Below, piece by piece: positions 51,360-59,562 of a stretch of 64,000 nt of DNA. Origin of the DNA: Candidatus Falkowiibacteriota bacterium (lineage in GTDB: Bacteria; Patescibacteriota; Patescibacteriia; JACRDY01); contig JACRDY010000059.1 in NCBI GenBank assembly GCA_016218485.1, positions 1-64,000 of the forward strand, read 5' to 3'. Under the pieces are notes generated by a model. The model was not told where the DNA came from. It worked only from the letters and a program-made list of their open reading frames with translations, and did not search any database. Each line of letters starts with the position of its first letter. The stretch's first letter is position 1. The translations under genes were made by a program, and so were the position numbers.

Positions 51360-51761
51360 ATGACAAAAATTTACAACCGTCGTCAATTTAAACACTTGCG
51401 GCAAAAATTAAAGAGGGAATCAACCCCTTCGGAAGATAGGCTTTGAGGCGAAATTAACAACCGCCAATTAGGATTTAAGTTTCGCCGTCAGCACGGCATC
51501 GGTAAGTACATCGTTGATTTTTACTGTGCCGAACTACAATTGGTTATTGAGGTGGATGGCGACTCGCATACCGACCCCGATATTTACGCCGCTGACCGCA
51601 TTCGTGATGCTGCATTAAGTGTTCAGGGTATAACGATTAAGCGGTATTACAGCAATGAAATTTTTAATAATTTAGAAGGTGTTATCTTGGATATTGAGGA
51701 AGTGTGTCGTGGGATAAAAAACAGCCGCCCGGGGGAGACCCGAGCGGAGCGGTGGCCATGA
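51360..51761 (+). pseudogene. DUF559 endonuclease-fold gene with in-frame TGA
   Basis: The frame from ATG 51360 encodes STPSEDRL, then TGA at codon 29 (51444-51446), then GEINNRQLGFKFRRQHGIGKYIVDFYC...VIEVDGDSH, a clear Vsr-like DUF559 domain. The TGA sits where this family nearly always has Trp (EDRLW), so TGG to TGA is the simplest reading. Downstream the frame stays open for about 100 codons and also ends with TGA. The tail overlaps the terminator of the minus-strand gene. Confidence 0.85.
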
Positions 51762-51765
51762 TGGT
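51715..51765 (-). terminator. Terminator of the 52075 gene
   Basis: On the minus strand, CCGCTCGGG pairs with CCCGGGCGG, followed by TGTTTTTTAT. Confidence 0.7.
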
Positions 51766-51784
51766 ATAGCCGATGGTTTGGTAC

Positions 51785-52075
51785 CTACTCGCCGTAGGTA
51801 CGGGTATACATCGCGAGCTGTTTGGCGATGATCACGATCGGCTGACCCGGTTCGATGACGTAGGGTGGTCCACCCAAGCAGGATTTTCGTCCATTGATCA
51901 TGAGTATTCCTTCTTGGGTTGAGATTGTTGTTCGCTGTACTGCCGGGCCGAGATCGTATTCGCCCGCCATGATCACATTCCAGGATTTGACGGGGTTGCC
52001 GTCAGCATCCAGTGCCCTCACATTTTTGATTCGGCCATCGTGGCCGTGTCCAATGCTGGTTACCTTGCTGAGCAC
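51785..52075 (-). CDS. Small hypothetical protein
   Basis: Not recognised. 96 aa, no signal or membrane segment. The start is GTG 52075, fixed by a strong AAGGAGG 6 bases upstream. Upstream on the same strand TTGACT and TATACT with 15-base spacing form a probable promoter, and a terminator follows, so this is a single-gene unit. The text is beta-like with Gly/Pro turns (GGPPYVIEPGQPIVIIAKQL). Confidence 0.65.
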   Translation of the reverse strand: MLSKVTSIGHGHDGRIKNVRALDADGNPVKSWNVIMAGEYDLGPAVQRTTISTQEGILMINGRKSCLGGPPYVIEPGQPIVIIAKQLAMYTRTYGE

Positions 52076-52238
52076 CCTCCACCTCCTTGGATCTCGTCGT
52101 GTGAGTTTAAAGTATACGGTCAGTCACAAAAAGTCAAGTGAATCGTTCTATAGAGTAGTGGCGGATTTGGCCCCTTTGGTTTATAATTATACTGTTACTC
52201 TTTGGCAGCTCAATTAACTTATTCATAAAAAATGCAGT

Positions 52239-53276
52239 ATGAATAATTCTCCATTGTTTCCGCGTTTGTGGGAAAAATTTAAACAGCTGTTCGTGATTGT
52301 GGCTGTGGTGCTGGTGGTCGGCTCAATCGTGGTGTATTTTGGCGCCACTAGTCTGACGCGACTACGGTATGGCGGGATCAGCGCTAATGACGCGCCAAGT
52401 TACGGCGGCGCGTTCGGAGATTATGGCGTGGCGACCGGCCTGAGCGCGAGTGATTCTCGTGGCGTGTTTCAGACCAAAGTCGCGTATGAGGCGGATGACT
52501 CGGGCAACGGACTGGTGGCAGCGGCGCAGGCTCAGGAGGGTGAGCTGACTCAGAAGAAAATTATCCGCAATGGCGCGCTCGGTCTGTTCGTGGACAGTCC
52601 GGAGGAGTCAGCGCAGGCGATTGAGCGGGTGGCTCTGAGCGTGGACGGTTTTGTCCAGGATTCGAATATTAGCGAGCAGACGAATGGCAGCAAGTACGGG
52701 GAAGTGGTCATCCGGGTGCCGGCTGTTGAGTTTGATTCCGTTATGGAGCAAATCAAGGGCCTGGCTCGTGAAGTGGAATTTGAGCGCGAGAACGCGCAGG
52801 ATGTGACGGAGCAGTTTGTCGACCTGGACGCGCAGCTGCGCAATTATCGGGCGGAAGAGGGGCGCTATCTTAAATTCATGAATCAGGCGAAGAATATTGA
52901 TGAGACGCTCAAAGTCGCCGAGCGGCTGAGCGTGGTCCGCGGGCAGATTGAGCGGATCGAGGGTCAGCTCAAGTTTCTGTCCCGGCAGGTTGATATGTCA
53001 GTCATCAGTGTCAGCCTGACATCGTATGACGACGTTAAGGTCTTTGGCGTGCGCTGGCGGCCGTTGTATGAGCTCAAAAAAGCGGCGCGCGGTCTGTTTG
53101 AGGCGGGTCGGACGTATATCAACTTTGTTATCAAGTTGGTTGTCTATCTGCCGATCATTGTGCTCTGGGCGCTGACTATCCTTCTGGTTACCTGGGTCGT
53201 TTGGAAATTGTTGAAGTGGCTGCACCGGCGATTTTTGCAAGGGAAAAAATTGGATGATAGTTGGCCGCGGCAGTAA
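52239..53276 (+). CDS. DUF4349 domain membrane protein
   Basis: The 345-aa protein has an N-terminal membrane segment (LFVIVAVVLVVGSIVVYFG), then an extracytoplasmic DUF4349 domain (KKIIRNGALGLFVDSPEESAQAIERV ... GEVVIRVPAVEFDSVMEQI ... DLDAQLRNYRAEEGRY) with a long coiled coil. A C-terminal membrane helix (VYLPIIVLWALTILLVTWVVW) ends it. The role is unknown; the family is common in membrane stress contexts. Confidence 0.88.
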   Translation: MNNSPLFPRLWEKFKQLFVIVAVVLVVGSIVVYFGATSLTRLRYGGISANDAPSYGGAFGDYGVATGLSASDSRGVFQTKVAYEADDSGNGLVAAAQAQEGELTQKKIIRNGALGLFVDSPEESAQAIERVALSVDGFVQDSNISEQTNGSKYGEVVIRVPAVEFDSVMEQIKGLAREVEFERENAQDVTEQFVDLDAQLRNYRAEEGRYLKFMNQAKNIDETLKVAERLSVVRGQIERIEGQLKFLSRQVDMSVISVSLTSYDDVKVFGVRWRPLYELKKAARGLFEAGRTYINFVIKLVVYLPIIVLWALTILLVTWVVWKLLKWLHRRFLQGKKLDDSWPRQ

Positions 53277-53322
53277 AAAAGAGTATAGTAAAGGGGTGCT
53301 ATTTAGTGCCCCTTTTGGTAGT

Positions 53323-54939
53323 ATGTCATTTTTTATTAAAAAAATTGGTCTTCATCAGCGGTATACTATTATTTTTGTTTTGTTAGGGATCGCTTCTTTT
53401 TTGGTTTTTAGTGTCCTGTCTGCCCGACTGGCTTTCGTATCGGATGAATATGAGTTTATTTACGCTGCAGCGCAGGTACGCGATTGGGGTACACTTGTTC
53501 AGGTGCTAACCTCGAAAATTGGTGGCGATTTTTATCGTCCAGTTTTGTATTTTTCTTTTATTATTGATTTTTGGGTTTATGGTTTGCAACCATTTGGTTA
53601 TTATCTAACCAATAGTTTGTTAGCGGCGGTTAATGTGGTTTTAGTAGCGTTGATAGTTTTTACCGCTTTAGTTAATTACTTTTATAGTGATCCACGGGAT
53701 CATGCTCGCAGTTTATTTCTTGCCCTTGTCTCTGGCGTGGTCTTTATGATTTTTCCGAATCATCATGAAGCCGTCACGTGGTTGGCCGCCAGAACGGATC
53801 TCTTAGCCGCTACGTGGTACTTTTTATCAGTTCTATTGTGGTTAAAATATTTAGCGGCCGAGAGGCGGGGTGGTCGGTATTTGACTGCAGGTTGTATTTT
53901 TGCCTTTCTAGCTTTTTTTACCAAAGAGATGAGCGTTACCTTGGTACTCGCGCTGCCCATTATTTTTTTAGGGCATTTATTGTATATGCATCAGCGCCAG
54001 CAAAATTATAATTTTAAAAAATTGGTTGGTTTCTTGCCGCTTTTGGCGATATTTATTTTTTATTTGGTCTTCCGGCGGTATATCGTGGGGTATTGGTTCG
54101 GCGGGTATATGCTGAGTGGCAGTTCCGAGTTTCTTAAAATAGACATTCCGGCGGTTATCCGTTTGGTGTTGTCACCGGTGTCGATAGTTTTTTATTCACT
54201 GAATCATAGTTATTTTTTTCAGATAGTATTGCCGCGTTGGGGCGGACCGTTTCGGGGGTTACCGTTTACCGATTATTTACAATATTTTAAATTTTTGTTT
54301 TATGGCGGTGGGGCAGTGTTCATATCGTTAACGGCGTTTTTTGCCTATTATCAGCAGCGAGTGCGTACCTGGTTACTGGGTGTCATGGTCGGCATACTCT
54401 GGGTTTATGTGACGATTCTGCCGATAGTTGGTTTACTAAAAACCGTTGGGTTGAATTTGGAATCAACGAGGTTTTTTTATTTACCCTCACTAGGAATTTG
54501 TTTTCTGTTGACGTTTAGTGTACTGTTTTGGCCAAAAATTATCCGTGGTATTATGGTGGTTGTCATGGTGTCTTTATTGTCAATTGTCTATTGGATAAAT
54601 TATCAGCCGTGGTTGACTGCTTCCGTTTCCGCCAATTCAATTCAGCAAACCGTTACGCAATACGGTAGTGAGATCGTTTTCGACGATTGGGTGTATCTCG
54701 TGAATGTTCCCGATAATATCCATGGTGCCTATGTTTTTCGTCGGGGGTTGACTCAGATGTTCCAGCTCTTTCAGCCTCAGATTGATCGGCAGAAAATAAT
54801 TATAACCGGCCGAGGCGTGGCAGGCATGGCCGCGCCAGACTGTTTATCATTGCTCAGCGATCAGTATTGGTTGATGAATACCGATCCTGAGAGCGGTATT
54901 GTTGATGGTTTGAGCAGAGCGGGAGCGGGGGGGGGGTAG
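53323..54939 (+). CDS. GT-C-like membrane glycosyltransferase, N-terminal part
   Basis: The polytopic protein has about ten hydrophobic helices. VSDEYEFIYAAAQ in the first outer loop is the typical acidic motif of GT-C fold (PMT/GT39-like) transferases. ATG 53323 is preferred to 53254 because the earlier start overlaps the DUF4349 gene. The frame ends at TAG right after a run of ten G (54927-54936). Removing one G would join it to the next frame (54947-55345), so the gene is split by a homopolymer frameshift. It is more AT-rich than the neighbours. Confidence 0.75.
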   Translation: MSFFIKKIGLHQRYTIIFVLLGIASFLVFSVLSARLAFVSDEYEFIYAAAQVRDWGTLVQVLTSKIGGDFYRPVLYFSFIIDFWVYGLQPFGYYLTNSLLAAVNVVLVALIVFTALVNYFYSDPRDHARSLFLALVSGVVFMIFPNHHEAVTWLAARTDLLAATWYFLSVLLWLKYLAAERRGGRYLTAGCIFAFLAFFTKEMSVTLVLALPIIFLGHLLYMHQRQQNYNFKKLVGFLPLLAIFIFYLVFRRYIVGYWFGGYMLSGSSEFLKIDIPAVIRLVLSPVSIVFYSLNHSYFFQIVLPRWGGPFRGLPFTDYLQYFKFLFYGGGAVFISLTAFFAYYQQRVRTWLLGVMVGILWVYVTILPIVGLLKTVGLNLESTRFFYLPSLGICFLLTFSVLFWPKIIRGIMVVVMVSLLSIVYWINYQPWLTASVSANSIQQTVTQYGSEIVFDDWVYLVNVPDNIHGAYVFRRGLTQMFQLFQPQIDRQKIIITGRGVAGMAAPDCLSLLSDQYWLMNTDPESGIVDGLSRAGAGGG

Positions 54940-55345
54940 CCATGATTTGGTCGATTGGGATTTGGCGGCGGGTGAAGTGATCGGCAACGATATTGCAGTG
55001 GTATCCACGGGGGTCTATCGGGTAACCGGGCCGCATCCTGAGATTGTTTTTAGAAATCTTGATTTAGATCCTGCTGGAATAAAAAATTTACAGTTGACGG
55101 TAATCCCTAAAAATAATTATCTTTGGCAGCCCTACCATGTCTACTGGACGACTAATAGGTATCCGGGTTATCATGAGTACCATCGTAATATTTGGGTCTT
55201 CCGTGACGTGTTGTCTCTGGATGCACAGAGTGAAAATTTCCAGATTCCAGTTTGTCGGTATCCCGCGTTTGTTTTTTCCGATAGTGTACAAGATATAAAA
55301 TTGACATTACCATTTGTTATTGGTGAAGATTTCAGTTTGCAATAA
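54938..55345 (+). CDS. C-terminal part of the split GT-C-like protein
   Basis: In the +1 frame, open through the G10 run and then SHDLVDWDLAAGEVIG... to TAA at 55345, about 135 codons. There is no credible start of its own (the first start-like codon is TTG 54947). The beta-rich soluble domain (WQPYHVYWTTNRYPGYHEYHRN) fits an extracytoplasmic C-terminal domain of the preceding protein. Confidence 0.7.
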   Translation, partial: SHDLVDWDLAAGEVIGNDIAVVSTGVYRVTGPHPEIVFRNLDLDPAGIKNLQLTVIPKNNYLWQPYHVYWTTNRYPGYHEYHRNIWVFRDVLSLDAQSENFQIPVCRYPAFVFSDSVQDIKLTLPFVIGEDFSLQ

Positions 55346-55351
55346 GTAGGT

Positions 55352-56911
55352 ATGCTATTTTCTATTAACCAAGTTATCATCCCCAGTCAGCCCGGCTGCT
55401 ACCTGATGAAAAATTCAGCCGGAGAGATTTTGTATATTGGTAAAGCCAAAAATCTGCCCAAGCGGGTCAAGTCATACTGGCAAAAAAAGCATATTGATCC
55501 AAAACTGGACGAGCTTATCACCGAGGTGGCGGATATTGAATTCATGGTTACGCGCAATGAAGTGGAAGCATTACTCCTGGAGGCGCGCCTGATCAAGCAG
55601 CACCAGCCGAAGTACAACTCCATGCTCAAGGAAAACGTCCCGTATTTGTATATCAAGATTACCGATGAAGAATTTCCTCGGTTGGTCAGCGTCAGGAAAA
55701 TTGAGGGACCGGGGAAATATTTCGGGCCGTTTGTCAGCGGTCGCGGGCGCAAGTATCTGCTCCTGACCACCGCGCGCCTGTTCGGCATTCGGACGAACAA
55801 GCTGACGAGCCGCAGCAGCCGCGAGCTGTATCAGCTCTTGAGCGAGATCAAAGAAAAGCAACTGGAAAAATTGTCGCCAGTGGAATACCAGCGCAACGTC
55901 AAACTGGCGGACATGTTCCTGCGCGGTAAGCGGACGCAGCTTTTGGGCGAGCTGGAAAAGAGAATGAAGCAGGCGAGCGCTGAAGAGCATTTCGAGCTGG
56001 CCAAATTATATCGCGATCAAATTCACGCCATCAAGATTATTGCCGAGGATCAGCTGGTGTCGCTGCCCAAGAGCTATGATCAGGATGTGGTTAATTTTGT
56101 CATGGCCGGCGAGACGGCGTATTTCCAGGTGTTTAATGTCAGTAAGGGGATAGTGACTTCAAGACAGCAGATAGCGGTTAGCGGTTGGCAGTTAGCCAGT
56201 CAGCCCGGATTATTACGCGATTTTTTACAACAGTACTACTTAACCCGTGCCGCACCAAAGGAAATTGTTTTGCCGATTGAACCGGCGGAGTCAGCTTTAA
56301 TAGAGCAATATCTGGAAGATTTGAAAAGTCAGAAGGTTTTTTTAACCATACCAAAAGTGGGCGACAAGAAGAAACTATTGGAACTCGTGCGGGAAAATAT
56401 TTTGAGCGGTCTGGCCAATAATCCACTGGCTGAACTGCAGGCGCAATTGGGCCTCCAGCGGCTGCCCCTGACCATTGACGGTTTTGATATTTCTAATACC
56501 TCGGGCCAGCAGGCGGTTGGCTCGTGCGTGCGTTTCCATGACGGCAAACCGGACAAGAGCATGTACCGGAAGTTTAGAATTAAAACCGTTGAGGGGCCGA
56601 ATGACTTTGCCATGATGAAAGAAGTCGTGGGGCGGCGGTACCGTGAGGGCAAGGATGTGCCTGATTTAATCTTGATTGATGGGGGCAAGGGTCAGCTCGG
56701 GGTGGCAACGCGCGCGCTGCAAGCTTTACGAATTATGGTGCCGGTTATTTCTTTAGCCAAAAAACAGGAGGAAATTTTCATCCCCGGCCGGGAGCAGTCC
56801 ATTCAGCTGGATAAGAATTCACCGGCCCGTAAACTGCTGCAGCAGGTTCGGGATGAGGCGCATCGGTTCGCGATCAGTTACCACAAGCTGCTAAGAAAAA
56901 GACGGGGCTAA
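55352..56911 (+). CDS. uvrC: Excinuclease ABC subunit C, shortened
   Basis: The nuclease of nucleotide excision repair. GIY-YIG domain: PGCYLMKNSAGEILYIGKAKNL (residue 14 on). UVR domain (EEHFELAKLYRDQIHAIK) and RNase H-like domain (GFDISNTSG, LILIDGGKGQL) are present. At 519 aa it lacks the C-terminal helix-hairpin-helix pair of typical UvrC (about 600 aa), and the Cys cluster region after the GIY-YIG domain is replaced. It follows the split gene by 6 bases. Confidence 0.94.
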   Translation: MLFSINQVIIPSQPGCYLMKNSAGEILYIGKAKNLPKRVKSYWQKKHIDPKLDELITEVADIEFMVTRNEVEALLLEARLIKQHQPKYNSMLKENVPYLYIKITDEEFPRLVSVRKIEGPGKYFGPFVSGRGRKYLLLTTARLFGIRTNKLTSRSSRELYQLLSEIKEKQLEKLSPVEYQRNVKLADMFLRGKRTQLLGELEKRMKQASAEEHFELAKLYRDQIHAIKIIAEDQLVSLPKSYDQDVVNFVMAGETAYFQVFNVSKGIVTSRQQIAVSGWQLASQPGLLRDFLQQYYLTRAAPKEIVLPIEPAESALIEQYLEDLKSQKVFLTIPKVGDKKKLLELVRENILSGLANNPLAELQAQLGLQRLPLTIDGFDISNTSGQQAVGSCVRFHDGKPDKSMYRKFRIKTVEGPNDFAMMKEVVGRRYREGKDVPDLILIDGGKGQLGVATRALQALRIMVPVISLAKKQEEIFIPGREQSIQLDKNSPARKLLQQVRDEAHRFAISYHKLLRKRRG

Positions 56912-56924
56912 TGTATCGTATACT

Positions 56925-57048
56925 AAAATTCAAAGTTCAAAATCCAAATGACAAATCAAGTTCAAAGCCTAAATGTCAAATCAACGCACCTTTTTGAACT
57001 TTGTCATTTGGCATTGATTTGAACTTTGGATTTTGAACTTTGAACTTA
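56925..57048. repeat. Short-period inverted repeat (TTCAAAGTTCAAA type)
   Basis: AAATTCAAAGTTCAAAATCC on the left faces GGATTTTGAACTTTGAACTT on the right, with inner units CAAATGACAAATC / GATTTGAACTTTG. Close kin of 25855-25980. Confidence 0.8.
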
Positions 57049-57067
57049 TCGGGGTTATATGGATTGC

Positions 57068-57096
57068 TTGTTATCACATTGATTATTTGTTAAAAT
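57068..57096 (+). promoter_or_regulatory. Promoter of the 57125 gene
   Basis: TTGTTA (57068-57073), 17-base spacing, TAAAAT (57091-57096). Confidence 0.55.
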
Positions 57097-57124
57097 AAAG
57101 AAAACTAACCCATAAGCCTTACGT

Positions 57125-57958
57125 ATGATAGACGCTCCTCAGACGGGAACCGACATTCCGGTGTCCAGTCAGCGACCAATTTCATCTTATGCAACGAGCC
57201 GTTTTCCGTGGCTGACGATGATTATTTCTATTCTGGCCACCGTCATTGTGGTTGGCGGCGGCGGGTACTACTGGTGGCAGCAGAGTGTTGGCACGACGCA
57301 AGTGACATTGCAGCAACAGGCCGATGCGGCAGCAGCCAGCGTCACCGCCTGCGCCAATGATTTGACCGGTTGCCGTGATCAGCTGACCAAGAGCCAGGAT
57401 GAGCAGCAGCAGATCAATGCCGAGCTGGCGATGATTGCTCAACTGCCCTACCAGGGCTGGAAAACGTACACCGATACCCAGTTCGGCTGGCAGTGGCTGT
57501 ACCCGCCGGATTGGCAGGTCAGCGAGCAGGTGATAAACGCGGCCAAGAACGTCAGCGGCAAGAACGGTTTTTGCCTAAAGTTTGATTCGTCAGACAGTAC
57601 GACGTTATCCGTTTGTTACCGTTTGCAGTCAGACACGACCGCCACCACTTGGTTCCGTACCGGCATCGGCTACACCGAACTGGCCAAAGTGCCGGTCAGC
57701 TTTTCTATCCTCGGTCAGCAGATGAACGAGAAGACGCTGTTCGGTCAAGATGGCGAGGTGAAAGATATTATTTACTTTCAAAACATGAAAGATGACGAGA
57801 CCGGCTATCCGGCACGAGCTAAGGTGGGGGATTACTACATTACCGCTATGGCCTCCGACGCCGGTTTCCGTGGCACCGGCTTGAGCGTTATTGACCAGAA
57901 ACTTTTGGATTTGATTCTCGCTTCCGCCAAATTGCCGACTGCTGTTGAGCAGCCGTAG
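57125..57958 (+). CDS. Membrane-anchored protein with coil and soluble domain
   Basis: Not recognised. The 277-aa protein has a Pro/Ser-rich cytoplasmic start, one membrane helix (LTMIISILATVIVVGGGGYYWW, about 35-56), a coiled coil (about 60-105) with two Cys, and a globular outer domain starting GWKTYTDTQFGWQWLYPPDW, whose opening resembles PsbP-like or similar small beta domains. It ends 7 bases before the next gene. Confidence 0.7.
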   Translation: MIDAPQTGTDIPVSSQRPISSYATSRFPWLTMIISILATVIVVGGGGYYWWQQSVGTTQVTLQQQADAAAASVTACANDLTGCRDQLTKSQDEQQQINAELAMIAQLPYQGWKTYTDTQFGWQWLYPPDWQVSEQVINAAKNVSGKNGFCLKFDSSDSTTLSVCYRLQSDTTATTWFRTGIGYTELAKVPVSFSILGQQMNEKTLFGQDGEVKDIIYFQNMKDDETGYPARAKVGDYYITAMASDAGFRGTGLSVIDQKLLDLILASAKLPTAVEQP

Positions 57959-57965
57959 AACTAAT

Positions 57966-58532
57966 ATGGCCGGTATACTACGACTAGCAGTCTCTGGATC
58001 AGCCGGATCATTCTCCGAAGAAGCCGCCCGCTGGTACCTCCAGCGCGAGGGGCAAGAGGGGGAGATTGTTTTTGGGATTGATCCGGATGGCGTGTTCGCC
58101 GCGCTCGCCGAGGGGCGGGCGGACCTGGGGATTATCCCGGTGGTGAATTCGCGGGGCGGATTGGTCATAGACGCCTATGTGGCCATGGGCAAGAATTTGT
58201 TTACCGTGGTTGACCACGTGGTGATTGAAGTCCAACAGTGTTTGCTGGCGTTACCGGGAACAACCAAAGCAGCGATTACCCAGTTCGCCTCACACCCGCA
58301 GGCCTTTGCCCAGTGTGAGCGGTATCTGCTGAATAATTTTCCTAATATCAAACATACCCCGTGGTCAGACACGGCTGAAGCGGCGGAGGATTTAAAATCA
58401 GGCAAACTGCCGTTGACTACCGGTGTGATCGCGTCAGCCTTGGCCGGCAAGAATAATGGATTGGAAATTCTGGAAAAGGGGATTCAGGACGCCCGGCCGA
58501 ATCTGACGACGTTTTTGGTGGTGCAGCAGTAG
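57966..58532 (+). CDS. Prephenate-dehydratase-domain protein, no ACT
   Basis: A periplasmic-binding-like fold of the PheA type: SGSAGSFSEEAARWY, LGIIPVVNSRGGLV, and HPQAFAQCERYL with a TTGVIASALAGKNNGLEIL stretch near the end. At 188 aa it has only the catalytic domain, without the Phe-sensing ACT domain. ATG 57966 is preferred to the TTG at 57945, which overlaps the previous gene. No aromatic biosynthesis neighbour is present, so in vivo dehydratase activity is uncertain. Confidence 0.85.
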   Translation: MAGILRLAVSGSAGSFSEEAARWYLQREGQEGEIVFGIDPDGVFAALAEGRADLGIIPVVNSRGGLVIDAYVAMGKNLFTVVDHVVIEVQQCLLALPGTTKAAITQFASHPQAFAQCERYLLNNFPNIKHTPWSDTAEAAEDLKSGKLPLTTGVIASALAGKNNGLEILEKGIQDARPNLTTFLVVQQ

Positions 58533-58822
58533 TAATTTTCTGTGTTATTCTGTGCTTTAGTCTGTGTTCTTCTGTGTGCGTTTTAAATTTATAGCACACA
58601 GACCACACAGACCCCGACTGGCGTTGGGGCACGGAAAAACACGGAGTTGTAAGGTTAGGCTATCGCCATGGCTCTACAGCCATGGCTCTACCCTTGCATT
58701 ATTTTTAATTTTTTGCTAAACTAAGCCCAGCTTAATTAAATCATCACTCATCTGCGCCATTTTCCTTCCCTTGTTTTTACAACAATCGGGCAGGCACAGA
58801 GAGGGATAATAAAGGAAAAAAT
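58533..58822. other. Intergenic region before rpsB
   Basis: Imperfect inverted repeats of CTGTGTTATTCTGTG / CACACAGACCACACAGAC type fill 58540-58640. A TATCGCCATGGCTCTAC tandem pair (58660-58690) follows, then the rpsB promoter and an untranslated leader of about 95 nt. Confidence 0.6.
58694..58722 (+). promoter_or_regulatory. Promoter of rpsB-tsf
   Basis: TTGCAT (58694-58699), 17-base spacing, TAAACT (58717-58722). Confidence 0.6.
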
Positions 58823-59518
58823 ATGCCAACATTACCAACGTTGGAGGAAATGCTTAAGGCTGGCCTACATTTTGGTCACCAGAAGGACAAGTGGCATCCC
58901 AAAATGGAGCAGTACATTTTCGCGGAGCGCAACGGCGTCCATATTATTGATCTGGAAAAAACCCAGATCAAGCTTCAGGCAGCGCTGCAATTTATTACCA
59001 ACACGGTCAAAGCTGGCGGTGTTATTTTGTTTGTCGGAACTAAAGATCAGGCCAAAGACAGTGTTACCAAGGCCGCACAGGACTGTGGTATGCCATACGT
59101 GTCTAACCGCTGGCTCGGCGGTACGCTCACCAACTTTCCCATTATTTTAAAACTCATTAAGAAGTACAAAGATCTCAAAGCCAAACAGGAAACGGGCGGA
59201 TTCAAGGGCTACACCAAAAAAGAGCAGCTGGATTTTCAAGAAGATATCGTTAAGCTGGAAGGGCGCGTCGGCGGTATCAAAGATCTTAAGAAAGCGCCGG
59301 ACGCTATTTTCCTCGTGGACGCTAAACACGAGAAGACCGCGCTGACTGAAGCCAAGAAAAAAGGCATCACGCTGGTGGTGCTCTGTGACACTAATATCAA
59401 CCCGACCAAGATTGACTATGTCATTCCGGGTAATGATGACGCGACCAAGGGTATAGAGATGATCGTGGCGCTGGTGGCGGAGGCGGTTAAAGAAGGCAAA
59501 GCGCTGCAGGGGAAGTAA
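58823..59518 (+). CDS. rpsB: 30S ribosomal protein S2
   Basis: Small-subunit protein next to tsf in the usual order. The 231-aa protein begins LPTLEEMLKAGLHFGHQKDKWHPKM and has SNRWLGGTLTNF and DTNINPTKIDYVIPGNDDA, diagnostic for S2. AAAGGA 6 bases before the ATG is one of the few ribosome sites seen. It is separated from tsf by a TAATTACGAATT-type repeat. Confidence 0.97.
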   Translation: MPTLPTLEEMLKAGLHFGHQKDKWHPKMEQYIFAERNGVHIIDLEKTQIKLQAALQFITNTVKAGGVILFVGTKDQAKDSVTKAAQDCGMPYVSNRWLGGTLTNFPIILKLIKKYKDLKAKQETGGFKGYTKKEQLDFQEDIVKLEGRVGGIKDLKKAPDAIFLVDAKHEKTALTEAKKKGITLVVLCDTNINPTKIDYVIPGNDDATKGIEMIVALVAEAVKEGKALQGK

Positions 59519-59562
59519 TTTTTAATTACGAATTACGAATTACGAATGATAAAAATAAAATT

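Noticed and set aside
22570..51761. Altered genetic code with UGA as Trp or Gly
   Set aside because: All conserved genes are full length with TGA read as stop, and nusG ends with TGA at the expected place. Only one decayed gene has an in-frame TGA.
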